Assembly (NCBI GenBank): GCA_947172415.1
Contig: OX359192.1
Location: 2,854,501-2,918,500, forward strand
DNA: 64,000 nt
Source: Chondrosia reniformis
Lineage: Eukaryota; Porifera; Demospongiae; Chondrillida; Chondrillidae
Direction: 5' to 3'
Every line of letters starts with the position of its first letter. Position 1 is the stretch's first letter. The translations under genes and the position numbers were made by a program. The notes beneath the pieces are model-generated. The model had not been told where the DNA came from. It saw only the letters and a list, made by a program, of their open reading frames with translations, and made no database searches. This document shows positions 22,362 to 45,519 of the stretch, piece after piece.

Positions 22362-23353
22362 AGGTAGTTGGCATTCCAAAATCGTTTTAAGAAATCATTG
22401 AATTATCAGTGGTCACATACTGTACTGATTAGGGTGGGGGGTGCACCTAATTTTCACCCCTGCATATTCATAGCTTCAGTGACCACAAATGATATTCATA
22501 GCACAACCTGCCCGTAATAGGATCCGCGAAAATGGTCACTTTCTTCACGTCAGTTGATAGTCTGTGGGCAGGTAGAGCGGGAGAAGAAATTTCAGATCGA
22601 AGCTAGCGACGAAAGCGCGATGGAATACTGAAATATTCTACTTGAATTCGTCCACTTCCGCTGATGATGTCACTACTCCAGTATAATCATTTGGGATTAT
22701 ACTCTGTAACTTGATTTTTACTGTCTTATTCCTGCATGCTTTATTTCATGAGCTTGAAAGTTTGTACAACTGTTCATTGTTACCCATGCTTTGATCACAC
22801 GAGAGAGGATTTCTCTATGAAGTACTAAATAATGAGAAAATGGCGGCATAATGAATACTTCTATACAATGAGAATCTGTTTAGCCTATTTCCTGCTGTAA
22901 TCCAGGAAATCCCTCTCGTATAAGCATAAAGTACTTCCTGAAAATGCAATTAGAAGCCCTGCCAGCGAAGTACAGGGGAAAATGGCTGTACTAGGCGGTA
23001 AAAATACCTTCACGGTTGGCTTCTTTTTCTACGGAATTCTCAAGAAGTGGTTGGCTTACAGCGTAAGAAACGTCGGTAAAGGTAATGTAGATGTACTAAT
23101 CCTACTGTGTATGGCTATATATAACAGCACGAATGGAGGCAAAGAATGTTTTGTTATTTTAGCGCGAAAGGTGCACCCGCCCCCTTAAAGATTTCTAGCC
23201 ACTAAATCGCGTTTTGACTGCAGACGATGCGCAGCACTCTTGCGGACATCGTACGAGCACCGTACAGACATCACTAATTTACACCTAATTTTACACATTC
23301 TATATGCCTAACATCGCACCTAAGAATCACAGTCTACTATACTTATCTCTAAA
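22362..23353. other. unassigned region, no confident gene
   Basis: A 68-residue open frame at 22982-23188 with a hydrophobic start has no recognisable family. The stretch around 22500-22660 is GC-richer than its surroundings (CGCGAAAATGG, GACGAAAGCGCGATGG), as promoter-proximal or CpG-retaining DNA would be. Confidence 0.4.
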
Positions 23354-23602
23354 ATGCCTCGAAAACCGAACGAAATTGCCGTGAAATGGTTGGAATCAAA
23401 GGATGCTGGGGAAACACATCGAGTAAACGTTAAGCATATTGTAGGAAAGCGTGAGGATATTCAAAAAGGAGCCGAGATCGTCGTAAAACTCAATACACGA
23501 CGATATCGTGGAAAGGTTGTCGATCTTCTCGATTTCGTTCCCCCTATGAAGCCATTGCTGCGAAAGATGATGCATTTTCTCCATCAATCCACAAACGAAT
23601 GA
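23354..23602 (+). CDS. small 82-residue protein, possible Tudor/BEN-associated N-terminal module
   Basis: The protein starts MPRKPNEIAVKWLESKD and continues VNVKHIVGKREDIQKG and VKLNTRRYRGKVVDLLDFVP before a stop. The pattern of a beta-rich AVKWLE start, a K-x-I segment and a basic RYRGKVV strand recalls the small beta-barrel found N-terminal to BEN domains in invertebrate proteins. No BEN domain follows in this frame, and no convincing donor was seen. Function unknown; it could be a complete small gene or the first exon of a larger one. Confidence 0.4.
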   Translation: MPRKPNEIAVKWLESKDAGETHRVNVKHIVGKREDIQKGAEIVVKLNTRRYRGKVVDLLDFVPPMKPLLRKMMHFLHQSTNE

Positions 23603-24150
23603 TTCGCTCTCTGAAATAGGAGGATAGCGTAGACATTGCAGACTCGATAGCGCTTTAAACTTTGCTTCTCTGATAGCGGCCAGGTGTTAGATAATGTGTA
23701 AAATGTAACTATTACTGATAATTACATATTATGGTGACAATTTTCTTTATGTCCGTGCGAGTATCGAACGAGCATCGTGTGCTTAATGTGTGCTAACTCC
23801 TTGTTACACGGCAAGAAATTTTTAATCGCTACTGTACGTATGTATAATGACATAAATATGTATCCTCTAGATGCCCTAGTGTCCTCTGTGTAGTGACATT
23901 CTGTAAAAAATTATATATTTTGCTTATCATAATAGTATTGTTACCGTTAATATATATATTTGTTTTTTTATTCATAGGAGATTCTGTATACCAATGAACT
24001 TTCAAGGTTTTCTTATAACATTTGTGAAGCTTTTAGTGTTCATTCAAAAATTAAATAAATACTTCTACACACACAGAAGCACATATGTACATCATTTAGA
24101 TACTATATACAGCATTCAGATCTGTTTATAATAATATTGTTCCACACTCT

Positions 24151-27100
24151 TTATACATCCATATCCTGAGATCTTCTTAGAGTAACAACGTATCTTCCAA
24201 TATTAGGTCCATCAGGAAAATGAGTATGGAAGTGCTCTGCCACCTACAGTTGTACATACATTTCCCAAATCAATACCTATAGTGTGCATGCCAGTGAGTT
24301 GGATATTTAATAATTCATACCTTAACAAACTTGTACCTTTTTATAAAATCATCAATTCTCTGTGCAAAAGTCAAACACAATATACTGCAATAAGGAGGGC
24401 TAACAACACATAGCCTAACACATGCACAAGGGTTTCCTATGTACATAATGTGCATAGTCAACTAAATGCTTTATCTCAGGAAAGCCTTGGATTTTATTGA
24501 ACTGTGTTGATGTATTGACACAAAGTATAAGAATAACGTTTTCAGTGCATGTCCTATATGTGAGCGCTGCCAGTAGATATTGCAGAAATGGCCTCAGGTA
24601 TTTATGGAAAAATGGCCATCATATATTTTTAATACAGTAAAAATGTATACGGTATGATAATTTTAATCGACATATCTCCTTTGTAAAAAGAGAAATTTCG
24701 TTCAAACTTGCAATTGGTACAAACATTCTCTAAAGGCCATAAAGACATTTGCTAGGAAAAAATCGGTTTCTGTTGGAGGCCATTTTCTGCGATTTCTACT
24801 GGTGGCGCTCACATATATACAGTATATATACAGTAATATTGTCCACATGAGTTGTATATAGTCATTACACACTGGAAGAGTGACATCATAGAGTATGATG
24901 TAAGTTGGGGGATCTTTTTCAAAGTTAGAGTACTTCCTGGCCAGCCAATCAGAAGGACTTGCATGAAAATGTTCATCCTCATTTATGTAAGTGTCATCAA
25001 TACTACACAAGAAGGATTACAGGTATTATACACTAGAAAGAGAAAGCTAGCAACTTATAGATAAATCTCTACTAACTTTGGTTGGCATTGAAGGAATTCC
25101 ATGCTAATATTCCTGTGAATGTGACTAAAAGTGAACAGAAAATAACATAGATAACCAAGGGTAGAATCTTATATGTATATACATGCACATGGAGGTATAT
25201 GGCTGACAACAATATATATATAAACAGCCACCTATACGTACAGGTAATGCACAGATTGGGTTTATACGTATAACAAACTACAGTTCTAAATGTAAGCAGT
25301 GACCATAACCATAGCTAGTCAGTGTAAGAGAGATATATGACTGAAGTGTTGCAGTGACAACTGTATATAGCTCAGTGACAAAGCAGTGGTGGCATTAAAC
25401 AGTAAAGCTTTGGCTTCAGTAATGACAATAGCTACGTATATTTTAAAGTCGTTTCTTTGACACTTAGAGAATGCCTATATACTTGTCTTGAGTTTACTAG
25501 GGAACTACCGTATGGACCTAAGTTTTCGCGGGACTAAACTTTGGCGGTTTTCGGTTTTTCGCGTTTTTATTTTCGCAGATGCCTCCTCACTCACGGTAGC
25601 CATATTGCGAACTATGATGTCATTGCGTTCTAAAATGGATGTACTTGGTAATTCGCTTGCACTTTTAAAGCTCTATAATTATAGTCTAAATTTTCGTGGG
25701 ACTAAACTTTCGCAGATGGCTGCCAATCCGCGAAAAACTGCGAAAGATTAGTCCCACGAAAATTTAGGTCCATACGGTATATAGCTAGTGTAGTTCCCTA
25801 GTAAAGTCAGCATGAATGAACCTAGCTACACAGTAGTGCTTCACATGACTACTTGTGGTTTCATTATCCTGAAAAATATGTATTGGCATATGGTTCACCT
25901 ATAAAAGGGTGCATGGTGGCAAGGCAGCAGAAAATGGACAGACAAATCTTCTGCTTCATTTTGCTCAACTGCCTGCAAGCAGAGAATTGTCATAAATACA
26001 CATTGACATCCTACATTAAATAAAGATTACTTGTCTGAGATACTTGACTGAATCCAGAGTCCCTCTCTGATGAAGCAATAGAAAGTAACCAGCCGCAAGT
26101 AAATTAACAAGGAAGAGAGAAACACAAAACAGCACTTTTACTACAAACAAATAAAGAAAATGTAAACTTTTATAAAAATAATATAAAAATATTTACATAC
26201 TGTAAGACATGCAAATTGAAGCCAGTACATATTATGTATGTCAATAAAATTATACATAGGGACGATATGCAAATATTATCATAACTATCAACTTATTAAT
26301 TACTCTTATCTAATCACTCGCCAACAAGACTTTAAACATTATAGTGCTTAGTCATCAAAGTGATGCTGTATCCTTTAGCCATGGAACATACACAATTGAC
26401 CAAATTAAGGTTTTAATGGAGTGTTAAGTACGTAGATTATGATAATAACACATTCCCTATCATTAACTGAACTTACTCCTATTTCTTGATTTCCACAAAT
26501 TGTAAACACTTGGAGCTAAGCCATGCATGTAAATAAGAGTAACAGAAAGTCGGTAATCAGCCATCACATTTACCACTCACTTACCAGTTAGGCATACAGT
26601 AAGGGGAAGAATGGGCAATATGAATCTAAATTCTTTGTGTGGCAATAAACTAAGCAAAAGAATGAGCACTTACGTATGTATTTATGTAATAAGTATATAT
26701 TAATACAAATACATATAACTGTATATGTATTATTATAATTACTACTAACCTATGAGCCAGTATTTCTATAAATATTAATAATAATATTTGAAGTTGATGA
26801 TTGTAAATTAAGGTCTTTTTAAAGACTGCCAGATATTTTTTATGCTTCGCTGCATGTTTCCTACATTGGTAAATCATATGAGAACTATATGCACACTTTT
26901 AGGAATAAATAAAAAACATACATTTTGTCTGCCAATTTGAAAAGAATTGTCCAAACAGAAAACAACAGCATGGGTAACCATGACAACAACACCACAGGTA
27001 CCCCTTGAGAAATATACCTGGAAACAAGTGAGTCACCATGTTACATGTTTCAGTATGTTAACAGCAGAGGCTTACCAGTGCCAAGGGTGTGTTCCATAAA

Positions 27101-30100
27101 AATTAGCAACTCCTTCCAAAACGTTGAAATGTAAGAAATTGTAATGAACAAATATCCACTGAAAAGGAGGCGAAAGAGCTAAATTTAATCATAATCCAGA
27201 CTCTAATGCTATATACTCCTGCATATACCTTGCCATAAAATATTCTGTCTATCAGCAATGAACTGGCCATTAGAAGAGATCTACATCATCATACGTATAT
27301 CATTCACATATAGCATATGTGACTGACTGAGACTCCATCCTTACCCTACAGGAATCAGTTCTGTGACTACCACCTTCATTTTATTACTACTCACAGCAAC
27401 TCTACCAGCTATCAAGGGCAGCCACATAAACAAGGCTGTAGGCCTCACAAGACAAGCCAGTCCAGAGAGACACAAAGCAGTATGGGAATACCTATCAACA
27501 TTGGGTTAAGCTTTTATAACAAGCTATCATTCATCAATATACAGTGAAACCCCACCTTCCTGTTGCCATGGCTTTCAGGAAAAAGTACAATCCGGCAGTT
27601 GTCACAACAGTCTCCATGGTGTTGGACAGGGTGCGCGTCATGCAGTACAGAGAAAACCAAGATGTCATATGCATAAGTATCTATCTTCAGTCAAGAACAA
27701 ATATTGGCAGTAGAATCTATCTGTGTAAGAAACCTCATGTAAGTCATATTGGTGCTATATAATCTAATAAAAATGCTGTCAAAGACACTGGATGAAGTGC
27801 AAGGTATGTGTATATCTCCACACCTGTTGCCATGGTGATAGTGCTAGGTAAGGGAGATGCTAAAAGTTCCTAATACTGTACATATGTAAGCACAAATTGC
27901 AGTGGATACAGCTGTCAAAGCAAAAATTCTGGAGTTCCAAACTTGAAAGGCCAACTTGTAAACGAAGAGGTCACAGACAGCTGCAAAAACAGCCTGCAAC
28001 AATGTTGGTGACCATACCTATTTAAACAGATATAAACACCTGTACATATGTACTGTATACAAAGGGTATAATGTAAAATAGAACATATCAACAACATCTT
28101 ACAACTGAAAGTTAATTGTTATATATGACAAGAAGTATGTCGTGCTCACCACAAGTTCTGGCGTGTCCACGTGAAGGAAGTGGAGTCCCTTAAACAGCAG
28201 AGAGAACACAGCTGGGTACATGGAACTCCTTATTCCTTTGTCCCACTCCCAAGTCAAGTGGCCATATGTACCATCAGTTAAGGAAGAGAAAGTATTTCAC
28301 ATGGCCTTGCATTGAAATATCTGGCCTATAGTTATTATTCACAAGGGTAAACAATGTCAGGAATGCACAAATAACTAACTGCCACTCAGTCTAGTATTTC
28401 CGGAGTGACCTTCCGGAGTATTCAGTTGAGACAATGCACTCAGATGGCCTTACCCACAGAACAGGCTAGGGGTACATGTAGGGTTCAATCTAGTGGGGTG
28501 GATGGCAGAGATTGGCAGAGATTCTCCCTAATCACTCCATCGCTTACAGCTTTTTGCCAATTACAGTAAAATATCAGAGAAATGGTTGCCTACCAGTACA
28601 CCATATGCTTTTTGTTCTCTAAAGAGTTTATGCATAGCCCATGTACATAACAAGATGTTTCTAAAACTAACATGTAGCAATATGAACTTATTGATACTAT
28701 GTAAGTAGGAACTGTGGTTCCAGACATATGACAGGCACCGTTCATGTTGCATCAAAAACAACCTCAGATCCTGAGGACCTAAATGCTTGGGACCACGCCC
28801 CCATGCCCCTCTTCAGGAACTAGACCCTCCTAAAAATTATTCCTAGAATGCATATACGTACATGTATATGGGATACAGGGTACAAACTAATTTTAACAGC
28901 CAAGTTGCAATTTAATTAGAGGTACAACTGTGACAAGGCTATGATGAGAGGTTGTAAACAAAGCTGGGAGAGGAAGTTACAACTTTGCACTACATCTACT
29001 TGACCCTCTGAGGCTTAATCAGACTATTGAATTGATAAGTAATTTAAGTAGCAATGCCAACATAATTAAGCCTTCCTTTACAAACCACAGCGTACATCAT
29101 CGCTAGGCCAAGTCAAACATGGACCAAAATACACTCTATAATATCACTTTAAATCTTTTATCTAAGTCTAGCTTTGATGTTATAGGCTTAAAGTTTCCAT
29201 ACATGCACACTTATTTCGAACCTAATAAGATACACACTAACAAGTGCTCACACAGACACACACTAACAAGTGCTCACACAGACACACACCAACAAGTGCT
29301 CACACAGACACACACTAACAAGTACTGACACAGACACACACTAACAAGTGCTGACACAGACACACACCAACAAGTGCTCACACAGACACACACCAACAAG
29401 TGCTGACACAGACACACACTAACAAGTGCTCACACAGACACACACCAACAAGTGCTCACACAGACACACACCAACAAGTGCTCACACAGACACACACTAA
29501 CAAGTGCTCACACAGACACACACTAACAAGTGCTGACACAGACACACACCAACAAGTGCTCACACAGACACACACTAACAAGTGCTCACACAGACACACA
29601 CTAACAAGTGCTGACACAGACACACACTAACAAGTGCTCACACAGACACACACTAACAAGTGCTCACACAGACACACACCAACAAGTGCTCACACAGACA
29701 CACACTAACAAGTGCTCACACAGACACACACTAACAAGTGCTCACACAGACACACACTAACAAGTGCTCTCACAGACACACACTAACAAGTGCTCACACA
29801 AACATACACTAACAAGTGCTCACAGACACACACTAACAAGTGCTGACACAGACACACACTAACAAGTGCTCACACAGACACACACTAACAAGTGCTGACA
29901 CAGACACACACTAACAAGTGCTCACACAGACACACACCAACAAGTGCTCACAGACACACACTAACAAGTGCTGACACAGACACACACTAACAAGTGCTCA
30001 CACAGACACACACTAACAAGTGCTCACACAGACACACACTAACAAGTGCTCACACAGACACACACTAACAAGTGCTGACACAGACACACACTAACAAGTG

Positions 30101-30601
30101 CTGACACAGACACACACCAACAAGTGTTGACACAGACACACACCAACAAGTGCTGACACAGACACACACTAACAAGTGCTCACACAGACACACACTAACA
30201 AGTGCTCACAGACACACACTAACAAGTGCTGACACAGACACACACCAACAAGTGTTGACACAGACACACACTAACAAGTGCTCACAGACACACACTAACA
30301 AGTGCTGACACAGACACACACCAACAAGTGCTGACACAGACACACACTAACAAGTGCTCAACTACACATTGCATCGTGAATATTGAAATGCGACTCTATG
30401 ACAACTAAACCAGATTTTCCGGCTTAGCTTCAGAGGATATCCAAAAGCACTTCTGTGTGCGACCTCAAGGCTCTGCCAATATTCATCGGGCACAAAGAAG
30501 GTCTGGCAGAAGAGGACATTCAGACATCTGAAACACAGGCTCACGGGAAAGATGAACCGTTCGTACTTCCTCACAAATTTCATTTGTACGTACGCGTACA
30601 T
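24151..30601 (-). CDS. PIGB: PIGB, GPI mannosyltransferase 3 (about 17 exons)
   Basis: ER multi-pass enzyme adding the third mannose to GPI precursors. Exons, 5' to 3' on the minus strand: 30601-30441, 28267-28150, 28017-27910, 27680-27556, 27491-27345, 27280-27229, 27158-27076, 27018-26922, one ending at 26750 (start uncertain), 26649-26585, 26515-26477, 26140-26031, 25972-25899, 25124-25077, 25002-24873, 24359-24321, 24243-24151. Phases agree throughout. Diagnostic blocks: [93 protein letters not shown] and HFHTHFPDG. About 515 residues against about 550 in mammals. Intron 1 is AT-AC with U12-type signals; intron 3 may also be U12-type. Confidence 0.93.
24555..24817. mobile_element. MITE/foldback in a PIGB intron
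   Basis: Terminal inverted repeats TATATGTGAGCGCTGCCAGT and its partner at 24795-24817 enclose about 263 bp without coding capacity. The arms extend inward with further similarity (GAAATGGCC against GGCCATTTTC). It lies between PIGB exons 15 and 16. Confidence 0.7.
25492..25805. mobile_element. foldback element with inner and outer inverted arms in a PIGB intron
   Basis: The inner arms (25508-25548 and 25741-25778; ACCGTATGGACCTAAGTTTT and its complement) are long and nearly matched. Outside them, TTTACTAGGGAACTAC at 25492-25507 is repeated in inverted form at 25790-25805. No coding capacity. Confidence 0.65.
28268..30440 (-). other. AT-AC (U12-type) intron 1 of PIGB
   Basis: On the minus strand the intron starts ATATCCTCT (30440 downward) and ends AC (28269-28268). 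The branch sequence TTCCTTAAC lies at 28285-28277, about 10 nt before the end. These match the minor-spliceosome consensus (ATATCCTTT, TTCCTTAAC, AC). Joining at these bases gives [10 protein letters not shown] in frame, as PIGB requires. No AG lies between the branch site and the exon, so a standard GT-AG intron cannot give this product. Confidence 0.85.
29233..30360. repeat. 26-bp minisatellite inside PIGB intron 1, about 43 copies
   Basis: Units of AACAAGTGCTCACACAGACA plus CACACT, with variants: GCTGACACAG or GCTCACACAG, ACTAACAAG or ACCAACAAG, and some 24-bp units lacking one CA. The array ends sharply about 80 bp before the exon 1 donor. Reading frames through it are artefacts of periodicity. 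Confidence 0.95.
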
Positions 30602-30773
30602 ACGTATATATATACGTGGCCTAAATTTTCAAAACACCTGCGTTTCACAAGGTTGTGCAATCGAGTACATGCGTGGGATATTCCTTATAAGGGAAGTCAC
30701 CACCCGCCAGCAACTTAACTTTTACTTGTATGTCCTCTTTATTGTGAGCGCCTTCGGTTTCAGAGCGTGATAC
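30602..30773. promoter_or_regulatory. divergent promoter region between PIGB and the NEDD4-like gene
   Basis: The 172 bp separate the PIGB ATG (minus, 30601) from the ligase ATG (plus, 30774). The PIGB side has a run of CGTACGCGTACATACGTATA. No canonical TATA box is placed convincingly. Both 5' UTRs must lie here or overlap. Confidence 0.6.
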
Positions 30774-42158
<11,385 letters not shown>

Positions 42159-43946
42159 TGTACCTTCAAGTGTAGACTCAGCTTTTGTTACTTTTTGAGG
42201 TTGAATGTATATATTTAAAAAGTATGTCTGACTAATAGCCTGCTAGATTATGTAAAAGAACAAATATTTTGTTTGTAACAATTCTATTCATTTATAAGTG
42301 GCAAAACAATGTGTTTAGCTGCATGCACTACCAAAATGGCTCCTTTTACCCTCTCCTTTTATGCCACTACTGTACTGCCTCTAAATTGGATTTCTTTGAC
42401 ATTTGACACCTGGTCTGGTTTAATCCTTATCCTTCTCTCCTCCTTTTGTCAAAGTGCATACATACAGACATTTGTAAGCTGTCCTAAACAATCCACCAGG
42501 ATTGTAAATTATTAAGCTAGATGCTACTGTTTAGCAACCATATACCAAACCTTCAAATTCCAAGAAGCCGACCTTGACATTTCAATCATGAATTCCAGTT
42601 ACCACAGAAGCCCAATTGTCATGGTTGGGAAAGGCTACTGAAGTTAAAACCAGCCTTTTGGAATGTGAATAGAAAAACAGCACCCATAGTGAAGTGATTG
42701 CCTGCGAGTGAACTAATTGGAAGAAGTAGAGAATTTGCATGATGTCTTTGTCTGCTGCATGTTAGTGCACTGACTCCATATAGCTAGCCCTTGAAGAGGT
42801 TACCATGGATTAGGGTTAATTGTAATTAACCCTAATTGTAATATATTGTTCAGCACTAAATAGTTGTTAAAATCTAATGTAGCAACTAAAATAGCAGCTC
42901 TTTCTGCCACAATCACTCAAGCACTGGTCTTTCCCTGTGTGATATAATGTGTTTTTTTATCCCTTATGGCAAGGATATATATATATCTTATATACTTCTT
43001 CTACCATTTATTACCTGAAGTAAACTTTTAAATACATTAATCGACAAAAAATTCAACTAGGTTTATACATCTTGTTAAACAGCAATGACGAAATGACCAA
43101 GAAGTCCTCAAAAAGCTTGTCCTAGAGCAAGGACAGTCTTATGCAATGAACATACTCTCCACCCGCTTTTAGGAGGACTTGAAGCCTTTAAGTTAGTGCC
43201 TGCAATTATGCATTCAGGTCTAGTGACGTTCACCAGTTTGGGGGTGCTGGTGATCTGGCCGGAAGCTAAGAGCAAAGATTAAAAGCAAAGACACAATGGG
43301 ATGGCCTGAACTTAACTCCAGGGTAGAGAAGAAAGAAAGAAAGAAAGAAAAGTGGCACCCCCTACCATCAACATCTGCCCAAACTGATTACTGACTGATT
43401 AACTATTAACTGATCTGTGTATATGTGTGTATAATTATGTGTTGATATATTAAACTGGGCCCCATGAAAAGTATAGCCTTTGGCTAATTGGGTATCCCAG
43501 TATAAATAAAATAAGTGGAAGTGCAAGTGGAGGGACACACAGTATTGTTTCATTTTCATATCCACTAAACTGATATAAAAGTTTGCTGCTGCCATTATTT
43601 GACATTTACATACTAAGTACAGTACTAGTATATAAGTGCATGACTGCCCAGTTGTTGGCCATGGCTTTGTGTGTTATAAGTACCAAACCCATACACAATT
43701 GGACAGACACTTAGCCACTATGGACATATCATCCAGACACATATAATATGGAATTGGCTATATGTAGAGGGTAGAGATCAACTATTGGAGTATATAAAGA
43801 ATGTTCCTATTGAGATATAGGCATTGTAATTGGGCAAAAACCATAGTGAGGTATAATCAGTTTAAGCAATCTAACATGATATCTACCTAATCTAATATAA
43901 ATATGTTTAAATATAACATGAAATGCAGTCTAGATAATGGTAACTT
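42159..43946. other. intergenic region between the ligase and F-box genes
   Basis: Convergent 3' ends. Contains simple sequence (ATAT near 42975, GAAA repeats at 43330-43350). No recognisable coding segment or RNA gene was found. Confidence 0.5.
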
Positions 43947-44495
43947 TTACTCCGGGTGGAGACATGTAATTGCCCTGAAGTTCTTCACTTTAAGCTCATG
44001 TCCTCCACCTCCACCTGCATTCCTCATAAATCTGTAGAAGTCCCCTTGCTGAGCCTGTGTCACTATTTTGTCATCTGTCAGCTCAGCTGTGGCTGTGTCC
44101 CAGTGATGAAGCGCTATCCCAAGAGGCTGGAGCCGCTCTGCCACGATCTGCTTCGACCGTCCTTGCACCAAGCTGACGAAGATCTGTCCTTTCCTGTTGC
44201 CCCAGCCCTGGTCCTTCCATTCTACCGACAGGCTAAGCTTCTTGACTCGCGCAGGGAGAGGGGCACCATCGAAGTACGGTTCTGGTGTCCAGTGTGAGCC
44301 GTTCGGCCCGCGGATATGGAAGTCTTCGCCAAACATTACCATGAAGCGCGGCAGTACAGAGTAGAGACGCTTGCAGGTTCGAGCCAACTGGACTACCTCT
44401 TCAGGAGCGAGGAGGTTTGCGATGCGGCCCAACACCAACTCTGGTAGACCTTCTAGGCTGATTTCGGCTCGATTTTGCGAAGTCCTTTCGGCCAT
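43947..44495 (-). CDS. F-box protein with conserved C-terminal module, intronless
   Basis: 182 residues. An F-box occupies about residues 14-60: LEGLPELVLGRIANLLAPEE, VVQLARTCKRLYSVL. This is the SKP1-binding fold of SCF ubiquitin ligases. The C-terminal part has LSLSVEWKDQGWGNRKGQIF and FYRFMRNAGGGGGHELKVKN. I recall similar WxDQGWGNxKG and RNAGGGGGHxLxVxNF motifs in uncharacterised F-box proteins of other eukaryotes, but cannot name the fold; substrate binding is the likely role. The single exon and a higher GC content than the flanks are notable. ATG 44495 is the first in frame. Confidence 0.8.
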   Translation of the reverse strand: MAERTSQNRAEISLEGLPELVLGRIANLLAPEEVVQLARTCKRLYSVLPRFMVMFGEDFHIRGPNGSHWTPEPYFDGAPLPARVKKLSLSVEWKDQGWGNRKGQIFVSLVQGRSKQIVAERLQPLGIALHHWDTATAELTDDKIVTQAQQGDFYRFMRNAGGGGGHELKVKNFRAITCLHPE

Positions 44496-45149
44496 TCTGG
44501 CACATTACGTCCGGTGAATACTCGTCGAAAATTTACCTGGCACGTATACCGTATGTCTCCCTTTAAACAATGACATCATTGAAAAGTCGTAATTCCCCTA
44601 TCGCGCTTTGCGCTAGCTATATAGACCGTCCCTAACAAATGCTGGGTGTGTGGATTGTGGGGGAGGGACGGCTGGATAGTCAGTGAATTAAACCTATAGA
44701 GCTGCGGATGAAGACATAAAAGTGGCTCTGCTTCTGTTGGCTATGTCATGTGTATCAAATTACTAAGTAGTCCATTGACTACCTTATTACCTACTACCAG
44801 TACCAGTACTTCATTTGGTATGTCAGTGTTGCATAGGGGCAATTAAAGAAATGGTTTTGTAATATTACCCCTGAATTTGAACTATTACCTATGCTTATAC
44901 TGTAACATTATCACTTTGATTATTCAAAGATTTAGCCAGCTTTCCTGTGGTTGATGGTGGCCAGCAACTCATTGGTTAAGATGGCCCCTCCCACTGGAAA
45001 TGGGTTGGGTCGTGATTATATCAGCTTGTTCTGATAAAGAGAAGATAAAGAGAATCACCACTAATTAGTGAATGAAGACTTGAATGAAGACTAATAGCTT
45101 GTGGTAGATGGAAAGCATGAGGGAGACATTGCTGTGGCAGTTAGTTATA
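44496..45149. other. intergenic region upstream of the F-box gene
   Basis: Contains the F-box gene promoter, presumably around 44496-44640, where CG dinucleotides are retained (GCGCTTTGCGC near 44612). No other gene was seen. Confidence 0.45.
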
Positions 45150-45245
45150 TGTAGCTCAGTGGCAGAGCAACTGCATGGTGGTCATAGCCTAGCCTCGCAT
45201 GGCCTTCTGTCCTGGGTTTGATTACCAGCAATTGCTTCTTTTGTG
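45150..45245 (+). repeat. tRNA-derived SINE or pseudo-tRNA
   Basis: TGTAGCTCAGTGGCAGAGCA at 45150-45169 is a near-perfect pol III box A, and GGGTTTGATTACC at 45214-45226 resembles box B (GGTTCGANTCC). The spacing and the lack of a closed cloverleaf argue for a tRNA-derived SINE rather than a functional tRNA. Confidence 0.5.
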
Positions 45246-45519
45246 TTTTTCTCGTCATGATGTTTGATTAATTATAATTACTTGTGGTTTGATTATCACT
45301 TTGATTATTCATACTATTCACCTTACACCTCTATAATTGGAAATATTGTATTATCATCATAGTTCAAAATGCATATATACATTAGGAGAGTTGTGAGACA
45401 TGGATAATGTTGAAGTGACATGAATGCAGACTACAGGCAACAGAAACGGCATATATGAGGAGAGTGGAAAGAGTGACAAGGATGGATAGAATATGAAATG
45501 ATAAGTTAAGACAACACAG

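Noticed and set aside
26750..26877. Long minus-strand frame with [13 protein letters not shown] taken as PIGB exon 9 in full
   Set aside because: Only the part ending [14 protein letters not shown] fits PIGB; the exact acceptor could not be chosen, so the start is left open.
29119..29630. Long periodic open frames ([13 protein letters not shown]) over the 26-bp array
   Set aside because: Frame openness follows from a repeat unit lacking stops; the stretch lies inside a PIGB intron.
21020..30360. Tandem arrays considered as CRISPR-like
   Set aside because: Units are contiguous head-to-tail without unique spacers, in a eukaryotic intron-rich context.
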